Below, one piece after another: positions 1 through 10,700 of a stretch of 64,000 bases of DNA. Position numbers and translations under genes: made by a program. Below the pieces are notes generated by a model, which did no database searches, was not told where the DNA came from, and saw only the letters and a list, made by a program, of their open reading frames with translations. This DNA is from Vespa crabro (lineage: Eukaryota; Arthropoda; Insecta; Hymenoptera; Vespidae), in assembly GCF_910589235.1 (NCBI RefSeq), contig NC_060961.1, forward strand, positions 2,645,001-2,709,000, given 5' to 3'. Position 1 is the stretch's first letter, and every line of letters begins with the position of its first letter.

Positions 1-977
1 GAATAAAGACAGACTGATCCGTAGGACAGACCGATCGCGTGCGAAGAAAAACTTTGGTGGTAACGTTCTAAAGACACCACCGCGCGACACGAGAGAACTA
101 CCGTGACAGACGCACCTTCTCCTTCCTTAGCAGGTTCGGCATTTTTTAAAGAGCTTTACAAGAACGGGAACGCGTGAAAATCGAAAGGAACGCGAACACG
201 AGTACGCCCACGAGAGCGCGCGTATCGGCACGTCGGTCTCTGGTGGCGGACGAGCCGACGACGCACGAGCACGGCATCCATGTATGCGCCGGCCATTGGC
301 CCTCCCTATTGGTCGTTCTATATTCGCCGCCATCGCCATCTCTCATTCTCCTTTACGCAAGACCGATCGCGCCACCGATACTACATCTTTTCTCTCTCTC
401 TCCCTCTCTCTCTCTTTTTCTTTTTATCTTTGCATATCTCATAAATTTATATAGATATTTTTTTTCACCGGGTATCACGCCACCAACGCTATTAATATAG
501 AAAAGAAAGAAATTTATATTTATATATATTGTGGACGAATATTTTTACGAAGTTCCTATTGGTTGATAATTCTCCAATGAAAATAGTTATATCTGTAGGA
601 GTACGTTTCTATTGGTCTGCGATGATCATTGGATATAAATTATCTTTAGATGTTCATTGGATATAAAATATTATCGTATACTTAATCGAATGATCGTTAA
701 AATTAGTTACTCCTCAAGAGCGGGAAATTTATTTTCAATTCATTGTTTATTGATAAATAGATTTCGTTAAATACATATAGAATAAGAGGTTATTGAGTTA
801 ATATTCTATAAATGGTAGTAAAGTAGATAACAAAAGGTACACCGGCGTTTAATCGATTGTATAAACATCTGAAATATTATTGAAATATAATGAACATTGT
901 GAGAATTATTGTTTCGAGATTATTACACAAAAATAATTTAATTTTTTGTTGATATAGAAACAAAATAAGAATCAATT
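1..977. other. Upstream noncoding region of DNAL1
   Basis: No coding region is supported here. Bases 1-260 are relatively GC- and CpG-rich, like a promoter or 5' UTR, possibly of a gene to the left. Bases 400-900 are AT-rich. The stretch holds several ATTGG/CCAAT pentamers (see the separate entry). A GCGGGAAA-type, E2F-like word lies near 720. The 108-residue open frame on plus at 174-500 is low-complexity and matches no family I know. Confidence 0.5.
558..660. promoter_or_regulatory. Cluster of CCAAT boxes (candidate NF-Y sites)
   Basis: Five CCAAT/ATTGG pentamers occur within about 100 bp: ATTGG at 558-562, CCAAT at 574-578, and ATTGG at 611-615, 628-632 and 656-660. Two more lie at 293-297 and 308-312. 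The last two in the cluster sit in near-identical repeats of CATTGGATATAAA. CCAAT is the NF-Y core. The cluster is 300-400 bp upstream of the DNAL1 start. Function is inferred from the motif only. Confidence 0.4.
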
Positions 978-1798
978 ATGGAGCCCGCTGCAAAAGTATA
1001 ATTTAAAATATAAATATAACTAGTAGAGTAATGATAGAGTTTATATTTGCGAAATCTAAAAAATTGGAAATTTTAGCATCTTAAACCTACGACTTGTAAA
1101 GAGGCGATTCAAAGATGGGAAGAAAAAACGGGATTGAATGCTGCCGAAGCAAAAGAGGTCATTTTATCGTTTCAATGGCCACCAATTGAAAAAATGGATA
1201 ATAGTTTGGCTGTTTTGGCCAATGTAGTGTTAGTCATTAAACTGTCATATACTTTCTTATTGATATGGTGTATTATACAATTAAAATAATAACTAATGAT
1301 AATTTATATATTTCTAGGAAATTATCTTTATCCACTAACATGATAGAAAGAATCAGTGGCATTAATTCTTTAAAAAATTTACGAATTTTATCAGTGGCTC
1401 GTAATTCTATCAAAAGTTTTTCCGGATTAGAGGCGGTAGGAGATCATTTAGAAGAATTATGGATATCGTATAATATAATAGAAAAAACCAAAGGTGTGAA
1501 CGTACTTAAGGCCCTCAAAGTTCTTTATATTGGTAATAATTTGATACGAGATTGGGTAGAATTCAATCGTTTTCAAGAAATTCCTAATTTAGAAGATCTA
1601 TTATTTATAAATAATCCCTTATGCGAAACCATGGATACTGAGACATGGCGTACTCAGGTCATGAAAAAATTTCCAAATTTGAAGAAACTTGATTCGATTC
1701 CGATAGTGTATGTGTTAGAGAGGGTTAAGCGTTATAATAGATTAGAAAAAGGAATAAAACTCAAATATTGTTTTAGGCGTGCTGCTGACGATTTTTAA
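978..1798 (+). CDS. DNAL1: Dynein axonemal light chain 1 (outer-arm LC1, leucine-rich repeat protein)
   Basis: The model has four exons: 978-995, 1077-1228, 1318-1707 and 1777-1798, giving 193 residues. Vertebrate DNAL1 is about 190. It reads KPTTCKEAIQRWEEKTG at the N-terminus, then a run of leucine-rich repeats including KLSLSTNMIERI, LRILSVARNSIKSF and LEELWISYNIIEK, and it ends in a short acidic tail, as in the family. LC1 binds an outer-arm dynein heavy chain in motile cilia and sperm flagella and tunes motor activity. Exons 2 and 3 are secure. The tiny first exon and the last intron are inferred from phase and splice signals; without that intron the C-terminus would be a different, longer, non-family tail. 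The gene converges tail to tail with ZPR1, 201 bp away. Confidence 0.88.
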
Positions 1799-1999
1799 GA
1801 TGCATTACATCGGATGAAAGAAAATTAATCAAAGAACAAAATATAAAACATGTATTTACATGTTGTATCCTAAACCCATGATAAAAATGTATTACAATAT
1901 TGCATTCTTATTATTTATAATTCCGTATAATACGTATCCTTCTTTCTTTGTACTTTCCTGATATTATGTTCGCATTCTTTCATACAAGTCACTGCATTA

Positions 2000-3538
2000 T
2001 TAATAATTTTCCACTTTCATGTCATTGAGTCCAAGTTCTTCATTTTGTTCAAAGCTTCTTTCATATTTTGTGATTTTCAATTTATCATCGGGTCCATCAT
2101 CAGAAAGGGTTTGTATGTAACTATTTCCAGCTGGATCATCCAATATTAAAGTTATTGTTTTATTCCCTTCAAGAACGCCTGTTAATTGTGATATAAACGC
2201 TTGCATTCTGTTAACATTTTCAGCATCTGTACTATCACCCGTGAAAGTAGTAGATGATGATAATTGTTCTTTAGTCGCTGCAATAATCCCTTCTACAGTA
2301 GAGAATCTACCACCTAAAGCAGCTGGGCCAACTTCTAATTCAAGTTCTGGTATTTCCATATAGCATGTTTCAGACTTTAATACATCTCTAGTAAAGTCCT
2401 CTTTTCCCGTAACAGTTACCTCTATTTTTACTCCATGAGGCTCTACTCCTCCGCTACTTTTAACTTCGTTAGTTCTATGACCACATGCTTCGCATAGTGT
2501 TGCCATAATTACGACCTCTTTAAAATGTGGTATGTCTGTGTTAAAACTTAAGGAAAAAGTAAATATCTTTAATATATTATAATTTTTAATTATAATAAAT
2601 AAAAAGTTTCGTAAAGGAATAGAATGATTAGCCAATTACTGTTGACCTTAGGAAAAAGGATACTCGTCAGTTTCATATTAGTCTCGCAAGGACTATTACA
2701 ATCTGGACAATTTGTAGGAAAAGATAAAACTTCACCCTCAATATCTTCAAGAGTATGTTCTCCATCTTGTATAGGTGTTAAAAGACCTTCTGTATTGTCA
2801 TTATATATCCCTAATAAACGATTTTCTTCTTCCGATCTGTTAAAGTAAGTAATTTTACATTCAGAATCCTTAAGCGGTGCCTTTGGATTTTCAACATAGC
2901 AGTTTCCGGAGACATCCTTAAAAATAATTGTAAATGGTTTGCTAGGTATTTTAAGATCACGTAATTTTGTTAAAAATTTATCTATCTCCTCTGCAGTTTC
3001 TGGATATTCTTCTCTGCGTCTTGGTTGATCTTGTTCCAATCCTTCGATACTATGATCTATTATACCCTCAATCGTAGTAATTTCTCCTTTTTGAGATCTT
3101 GCAGGTATCTCAAAATCTATTTGGGGCAAATGAACACTGGTATAATCTGACTTTACTACTTGACGATTCAAGTCTCTTGGCGAGCTAACTTCCAAGGTAA
3201 TTTTAATACCCTTTTCAGATATTTTACTTCCACTTTGAATTTCATTATTTTGATAACCACAATTCTCGCAATCAAAGGATATTACCACGACATCTTTGTA
3301 ATGCGGTATTTTCGTCAAGAGAAGTCTTGTAATGCCCTAAATATAGATGAAACAAATATCGTCAACAACGAAATATCGTATATTTTTAATTTTATAAAAA
3401 TATATCTATTTCTTTTACATTTTTACCACAATTTACACAAAGACTTTCTATCTCTGTAGCCTCTGGTTCTGGATCGTCTGCCATAAGATTACGAAAAAGT
3501 GGTTTAAGAGATTCTACCTCCCTTTCGTTCGCTGCCAT
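2000..3538 (-). CDS. ZPR1: Zinc finger protein ZPR1
   Basis: Three exons on minus (3538-3419, 3336-2664, 2535-2000) give 442 residues; family members are around 460. The protein has the typical duplicated architecture. Zinc finger 1 uses the CVNC and CENC pairs and zinc finger 2 uses CPDC and CEAC; each is followed by the conserved ZPR1 beta-rich domain. Landmarks include GITRLLLTKIPHYKD, FEIPARSQKGEITTIEG, GLEQDQPRRR, GHRTNEVKSSGG, DDPAGNSYIQ and FEQNEELGLNDMK. In other eukaryotes ZPR1 binds translation elongation factor eEF1A, acting in its folding, and shuttles to the nucleus in growing cells. The start is the ATG at 3538, head to head with POLE2. The second intron has U12-type signals (separate entry). 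Confidence 0.95.
2536..2663 (-). other. U12-type GT-AG intron in ZPR1
   Basis: This 128 nt intron joins MKLT to NIPHFKEV in ZPR1. Read on minus, its 5' end is GTATCCTTT, an exact match to the U12 donor consensus. A branch-site-like word, TTCCTTAAG, lies at 2555-2547 and matches 8 of 9 positions of TTCCTTAAC. The presumed branch A (2548) is 12 nt from the AG end, inside the 8-15 nt spacing typical of minor-spliceosome introns. There is no long polypyrimidine tract next to the acceptor. Family alignment fixes the protein junction. Confidence 0.88.
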
Positions 3539-3871
3539 TTTCTTATTTCTTTGGTTATGTTCTACATCCTATATTTATTGCAAATGACCACGAAGTATAT
3601 CGTTAAGCAAAATATTTAAGAAGAGCAACTCGTACAGAATATACAAACATCTTATGTTTTGATATTGTGACTATAGATAGATTTAGATAGATTTACGGAT
3701 ATATATCAATGATATTTCAAGGTAATAAAGAAAAAGGCGGGAAAGTACATAAACACGTCTTTAAGTATTCTTACGTCTAACAGTATTTTCGTTTCAAAAG
3801 AGGATGTACATTTTATAAAAACTAGAATTAAATTCTTATGAAATTTGTAATAATTTAGATTTGTTTAAATC
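3539..3871. promoter_or_regulatory. Shared divergent promoter of ZPR1 and POLE2, with E2F-like site
   Basis: These 333 bp separate the start codons of two head-to-head genes, so both transcripts must start here. GGCGGGAAA at 3736-3744 matches the E2F core. Replicative DNA polymerase genes are classical E2F targets, which fits POLE2. No clear TATA box was seen. Direct regulation is inference. Confidence 0.6.
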
Positions 3872-5709
3872 ATGGTTGATGAAAAATTAATTAAAATTGT
3901 TCAATCGACTTTCTCTATTTATGGACTTGTATTATCAAGGTAAGATGATATTTTTAGCAATACAAATTATTATATTAATCATTTTGGATAATAAATATTA
4001 ATTTTCATTAATTTATGCAAATTCTTTTGCTTAGAACACTTAGTATTTCTGTTGCCAAACAATTATCACAAGTAAATGAGGATGAACAAGAAAATTGGCT
4101 TACGGGTGTGGTAGAGCGAGTATTATCCCAAAATTTAGAAAATCCACATGTGGAAATAGATCACATTAGAATTGCTATTACAGATTTTATGAGATCAGAT
4201 GTATTAAAAGAAACTGAGACAAAATTAAATGTCATTGATGCGTATGATATACCAAAGATTACATATGATCTTAACAAGAAAAAATTTGTGTTACATAAAA
4301 GCACTATGGATTTATATTCAGATGTAACACAAAAGACTATACTTTTTAAAGATAGATTTGAAACTATATTATATAGAATATTAAGACATGAACTATTCAC
4401 TTCGCGTAAGCTTGGAGAAAAAAATGTATCCAAAATAAAATTAACACCTATTGAATCCTTGTACAGCGAGAGTAAAACAAGGGATATTTGCTTATTAGGC
4501 CTTATAGCTGAATTTTCTGAAAATCATTATTATTTGGAAGACCCAGGAGGAGCATTAAAAATTGATTTGAGACATGCAATATCCTTTTTAATCTAATTCA
4601 TCAATTTTATATAGACATTATTACATTTATTATATTCACCTATATTTTCTTTACAATTGTATATACATTTTTCAAGATGGTTTGATTATGGAAGGTTCTA
4701 TGGTATTAGTTAGTGGTACTTACACTAATGGGGTATTATATGTTAAAGAAATAGGATTTCCACCGCCAGAATCGTCTGATAATTCACGTGCAGATTTTGG
4801 AGATGCTAATACATTTGGTGGACCTCATCCTACGTCATTGAAATTATCTGAAAAATTGAAAGTATATGAAGAATCCAATCAAAATGGAATGATAATTTTT
4901 TTATCAGATTTATGGCTTGACAATTCGGTTGTATTATCTAAATTTAAAATTATGTTGGATGGATTAGTGGACATTCCACCAATAGCTTTTGTAATATGTG
5001 GGAATTTTTTGAGTTTTCCTGAAAATGAATTCAGTCCAGCAGCAATGAAGGAAGGTTTCAAAAAATTAGCCGATTTAATAATTCAATATCCGACTATAAA
5101 GGCGTCTTCGAAATTTATATTTGTACCTGGTCCTTGTGATTTGGGCGCACCAAAGATTTTACCAAGACGATCATTGTCCAAATATGTGGTCGAAGATATC
5201 CAGAAAGCTATACCAGAAGCTATATTTGCCACTAATCCTTGCAGAATTCAATATTGTACTAAAGAGATTGTGGTATATAGAGAAGATATATTGATAAAAA
5301 TGTGTAGAAATACTTTACGTTTTCCTAGTGGAGAAGAATCAAAAGTACCTAATCATGTAAGTTTTTTAATATACATGAAATATAAACAATTGAAATGAAA
5401 ATTTTCTTTTACAAAAGGAAAACTTTATTTAATATGTTTCAGTTCGCTAAATCTATTATTTGCCAAGCACATTTGGTTCCTTTAACACTTACAGCAAGTC
5501 CTGTTTATTGGACACACGATTATGCCTTACGTTTACATCCTACGCCCGATTTAATTGTAGTCGCGGATAAGTACGAACCATATTCGACTGTTTACTCAAA
5601 TTGCCATGTGATTAATCCTGGATCATTTCCAAATAATAAGTTTTCATTTAAGACATACGTACCTGCAGCAAATATAATCGAAGATTGTGAAATTCCAAGT
5701 ACGCAGTAA
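3872..5709 (+). CDS. POLE2: DNA polymerase epsilon subunit 2 (B subunit)
   Basis: Four exons (3872-3939, 4035-4578, 4667-5356, 5443-5709) encode 522 residues; human POLE2 has 527. The N-terminus (MVDEKLIKIVQSTFSIYG, then the segment ending VERVLSQNLENPHVE) is the helical N-terminal domain. The OB-fold region carries YYLEDPGGALKIDLRHA. The C-terminal part is the inactive calcineurin-like phosphoesterase fold, with FVPGPCDLGAPKILPRR and SPVYWTHDYALRLHPTPDL. It ends INPGSFPNNKFSFKTY, as in the family. The subunit is a structural, noncatalytic partner of the leading-strand polymerase in the nucleus. The second intron starts ATATCC and ends AC (separate entry); other junctions are GT-AG. Overlapping AATAAA signals lie 28-37 nt after the stop. 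Confidence 0.96.
4579..4666 (+). other. U12-type AT-AC intron in POLE2
   Basis: This is an 88 nt intron with no usable GT donor near the end of exon 2. It begins ATATCCTTTT, the classical AT-AC minor-spliceosome 5' site, and ends TATAC. TTTCTTTAC at 4646-4654 matches 7 of 9 branch consensus positions, and its A (4653) is 13 nt from the 3' end. Splicing at exactly these bases gives ...LRHA-IFQDGLIMEG..., which aligns without gap to the POLE2 family, and it restores the frame. An acceptor AG at 4675-4676 is not compatible with this junction. Confidence 0.88.
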
Positions 5710-5736
5710 ATTTCAAGTGAAGCATATTAAATGTAT

Positions 5737-5746
5737 AATAAATAAA
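5737..5746 (+). terminator. Polyadenylation signal(s) of POLE2
   Basis: Two overlapping AATAAA hexamers lie 28-37 nt after the POLE2 stop codon. They are the most likely cleavage signal for this transcript. Confidence 0.6.
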
Positions 5747-7146
5747 TTACTATTAAAGTTTTTCTAGCAAGTTGTTGTTGTTTCTTTCTTTTTTTTTTTT
5801 TCTTTTTCTTATCAATTATCCGAAAATATTCATCTATACATTTTGTTAGGCATTTATTAATTTTCTAAATAACAAAATCACGTCATTTTACAATACTTGA
5901 TAAATTTTTGTCTATTTCATAACTTAAATTACAACAAATATTAACGTCGATTATATGTATGTAAAATTAAATAAAACAAACATCGGAAATAACTTATCGA
6001 GAATACCGGGGGTACATTTTTGGGTCCTCTGTATCCAATAATACAATACGAAGGAGTATTTAGAAAATAACTTATTAATGTTTACTAACGATTTGGATAC
6101 ATCAGAGATAAGTTTAACATTATGAAACGTAATATATACTTTTTTTAAAACTCTCCTAATGCTCTTCATTTATCGATAATAATAATAATAAGTTCTGGAC
6201 TAATAGAATAATCTTACGTGCGAAAATGTTTCCAGAGGACGTAAACGATACGTACTAATTTTTTGTTTTCATTATTGATTTATATAAATAGATACATACA
6301 ATATTAAACACAGTGCTCCTACAACTTCACAGTATATATATAACAATATTACAAGTACAAATTGGGCCTTGATATTCCTCAATTTTTCGTACTGGAATCA
6401 TGAATGATTCTTGGTAAATCAATCGTGGCGTCTTTATTTAGAAATATGCAATTTTATGATTAAAAAAAAAAAAAAAAATAAAAAAAAAAAAAAAGAAACA
6501 ATAATGTCACATGAGATTACACAGTACAAATGGAAAATCATTCAACGATATTTTTCACTTGTATATGCGTATTGTTTCATCATAATTATATAAATATAAT
6601 TGTCCATATGTAAGAATCAAATGGAGCTTAGATCACTTAAATTATATTAGAACGATATGACAAAGCTATATTTTTTTCAATTTTACCAAGGACAAAGAAT
6701 TCAATACTTATTCGTGTTAAAGTATTCGCATAAAATTAAGATAAAAGAATGAAAGGAAGAAATAATTATTCTTTAAATAACAACGAAACAGATATTAAAG
6801 TTGTTATTTGAAATATTTGGTGAGAAGATTTTGAGCATTAAAATCACGTTGAAAAAAAAAAGAAGAAGAAGAAGAAGAAGAAGAAAATGTGATTAAAAAT
6901 TATTTTAACGATGTAAGAACTGCAGAGATATATGCGTTTAGAACGTCGAATGTGTATACATATATATACCTATAATCTATATATGTTACAGTATCATTTG
7001 TAAAAAAGGAACGTTCTTACGTCTATTGCACATTTTCACGCGTGATAAGCCTTAAGTTTTCGTTATCCTTTGCCTTTCGTATTGTTTTTCTTTTATACAC
7101 TATTCAATTCCTCCCGCAAAATTTATCGGCTATATATATAGCCACT

Positions 7147-7196
<50 letters not shown>

Positions 7197-7329
7197 TTAA
7201 TACATAATAATACGTTTTATGTACCAATGCTTTCTTTTCATATGTAACTATGTACAGGTGTGTAAGTTCAGCTATTAAAGTTAGAATTTCAGTCGACGGA
7301 CGGTCTAAAGGTCCTTCAGACTTTGCGTC
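5747..7329. other. POLE2/EGLN convergent interval, probably EGLN 3' UTR
   Basis: There is no coding region. The stretch is AT-rich, with long A and T runs near 5786 and 6462-6494, an (AAG)n run near 6862-6885, and an AT repeat at 7149-7195. It lies beyond the stop codons of two converging genes. Some or most may be 3' UTR of the minus-strand EGLN gene; the extent cannot be seen from the sequence. Confidence 0.5.
7149..7195. repeat. (AT)n microsatellite
   Basis: About 23 AT units without interruption, just beyond the last coding exon of EGLN. Confidence 0.9.
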
Positions 7330-7683
7330 TCATGAACTCTCCGCCGCTTTTGCATGTAATAATTCTCCTAAAAAAGAAAGAAAGAAAATAATGTACACAT
7401 TGTGAGAAAAAAAGTTTATTTTATACGATTAACTTTGTCTTTACATTTGGGACGAGATTTTTTTTTCTTTTTTCTTTTTTTTTTTTTTTTTTCTTAATGA
7501 CGAATTTTTTAATGAATCTCTCTTCGTTGGCATTTTTATTTTTATTTTTTAATGAATTCCTCTTCAGTGACGCCATCACGGATTTTTTTTTTATTTAAGC
7601 AACAAATGAAGCAAAAATAAGAGAAAGAACAAAACGTACATTTTATTTTTATTGTAAAAACTTTATAATATATTGTTATTTAT

Positions 7684-7739
<56 letters not shown>

Positions 7740-10700
7740 TTTTTTTTTATCAATATCTAACAGTTTATCTATATTTTATATTCAATTTATAATTTGATAT
7801 ATTTCATAAATTTATTCAAAATATATACAAAAAATAGTTTAATAGATTAAATCTTGTTCCAAATGAAATATTATTCAAATGAAATGAGTTAACAAGAATT
7901 AATTACTAAACGAAAAATTCAAAGTATAAATTGAGGAAAATTTTGGGGTAAATTCGATCATCAACCTACTTTCCCTTTGATACCTTCTACAAGCTTGGTT
8001 CCTTTCTTCGGCATCGAAGTACCATAATGTGATTGCGTATCTCGTTTTGTATGCCGGCTGTACTTCGTGAGGATTTCTTCTGTCTGACCAGAAAAAGAGT
8101 ATTCTATCAAATAGAGGTTCGATATCGGCTACTTGGTCGCGCCAACCTTCTGGAAATATCCTTAAAAGGCCTCCATTTTTCTATAATTATAAAATGAATC
8201 AACGATATATGATTATTCGGGGGAAAAAAAAAAAGATTATTTACAATTAGATTAAATCGAATTTCCAAGATTAATATTTAATATAAATATATATAGAGAA
8301 ATAGTCATTTAAAATTTGACAATGACACAAAACATCTTCAACATCAATTCTCTATAACATATTAATTTTTTATTGCAACAAAATGAAATTATTTTTGTGT
8401 CGAGTAAGATGAAATAAAATTAAACAAAAAAAATGGATATATATATATATATATATAAATTGGTGATTATGAAAATGACATTTGAGACATTAAAAGACAT
8501 ATTTTATCGGGCGATATTTTTAACATTTTAAAATCATATTATAAATAGATATATTTACTTTTTTCTTTTCGTTATTATAGAAAAATAATTTTTAAATAAT
8601 TCAAACTTAAATATCCAAATATTTCAAAATGAAAAATATATGATCTAGATCATTTTCATAATTATTGGCTCATATATATATATAATATAATATATGTATG
8701 TGTATATATATGTACATGATATTAAAATTACATGAATAAAATATAGAGAGTTAACAACTGCATCTTTTCAGTGATTCTAATAGAGATTAAACTGAGAGAC
8801 AGCTTATGTATCAAACTTCCGTTCTTTTAAAATATCCTACACCTGGTACGGCAGTCCTTGAACAGAACATGTGTTAAAAGTCTCCCATATTTATCGTGTA
8901 GGTCAACGTAAATATTGCTCAACAGGCAAGCAAGCAAGTAAGCAAGCAAGCAAGCAAGCGAGAAAACTCGAGCCATACGAGTTCTTGCTGTCTCTTATAC
9001 GTGGGTGTACGTTGGATTCAGCACGTAAGCATCTTAAAACCCTTCATGCCTTTACTTTTTCCTATTTTCGTACGAAGGACACGGTTTTTGAATCGTCTTA
9101 TAAGGACGTTGGAAATATGAAACCCCAGTTTTTAATGATTACAAACGAATAGAGATTACATATTCAAGATTTTCATTCGAACATATTCTTAAACAACATG
9201 ATTCAAATTTATTGCGCTAAAAGTTTGCTTTTTGATGACGAATATGTTCGTAAATGCGTGAATCATATGCATGAATCGACTATGTATTATATATATGTCT
9301 ACGTATGCTACATATTTCAAAAAAGGAAAAGAAAAAGGAAAAGCGAAAAAAAAAAAAAGGAATTTTTTAGCGGAAAATTTCTTTTTGATCTATTATTTCT
9401 TTGTATACTCTAAATGTATATATTGAGAATGTATGACGTATTTTATTTTTTATACCTTATATATATGTCTCTTCAAGTTTTTTTTATATAATTCAACATG
9501 GCGTCTGAGAAGACATTGAGAAATCAATATACATGAATTTTTTTTCTTTAATGACCGATAAAGCGAACGTTTTCATAGTACATAAATATATACGAAATTA
9601 CAAATGGAATTCGATAATTAAATAAGTGAAGTAGAAAAGAATGTGATTATGATTAAAAATGGCAAAGGATTTACCTTAATGTCCCAATCTTGATTTAGAT
9701 AGTAAATCGCAGTGATGCATCGTCCATCCCGGTTAGGATTATCCACATGCTTCACGTAATGCGAACCGTGACCAGGGTAGCAAGCTACCATTGCCTGGAA
9801 AAAAAGGAAATAAAAGAAAAAAAGAACATAAGAGAGAAGAAATGAATGTTGTTGTGTTACGTCGCAGAAAAGGTCAATAAAAAATCATAAGAGAGAGAGA
9901 AAACTTAGTCGCGTTATCGAGCAATGACCCACATATATTAAATTTTGAAAGTACGATGTACGTTGTACATTCGTATCTTCATTTTGTTAACCCTTTATAA
10001 TATCATGTATGTAACTTAAAAGACCTCGCAGTATATATATATACATATATATTTTTTTTTTAATTTACATATTATTTTATTTTATTTTTTCGTCAGAAAA
10101 GTATCACAATTAGTTCATATCCGGAAAATTAATTAATCTTTCCTAAGTATAAATTATATTTGGAGAGAGTATAGTATAACTATATTAATTATTTTAATTT
10201 TTAATAATGTTAATTATATTAATTTAAATTATATATTACAAGTTTCACATTATAGAGGATTAAAAATACAGAATTTTTAACTATAATCACAATTTTGAAA
10301 TTTCATTATCGTACTTTTACATCTGAAGAAGTGAAATTTTGTTTCTTTTGAGTTTTGAGTATTACTTATGGATGTAGTAATAGAAGTGACTAAATGTTAG
10401 GAAGCTATGTTATTATATTGGAACATGTGTGCATTCGACAACGAGGAAAATTCGATAACAAAACATATCAAATGTTCCGGGTATTCCCGCAGTTTTCTGT
10501 TATTCAGAAGTAACAGTAACAAAGTTTTCTTTAACCTCTATGATTTCTCTCCTAATTAATTATATAAACGACATTCGTATTTGCACGACATTCATTTATA
10601 TAATGTTACTTTTTTTCTTTTTTTTTTTTCCTTTTTTTTTTTTTTTATAGTAACTAATCGTTTGCACCAAAACGAACAATAGATATACAAACAAGATAAT

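Noticed and set aside
8871..9152. 93-codon plus-strand frame in the EGLN intron
   Set aside because: It contains a GCAA tetranucleotide repeat and shows no family similarity or splice context.
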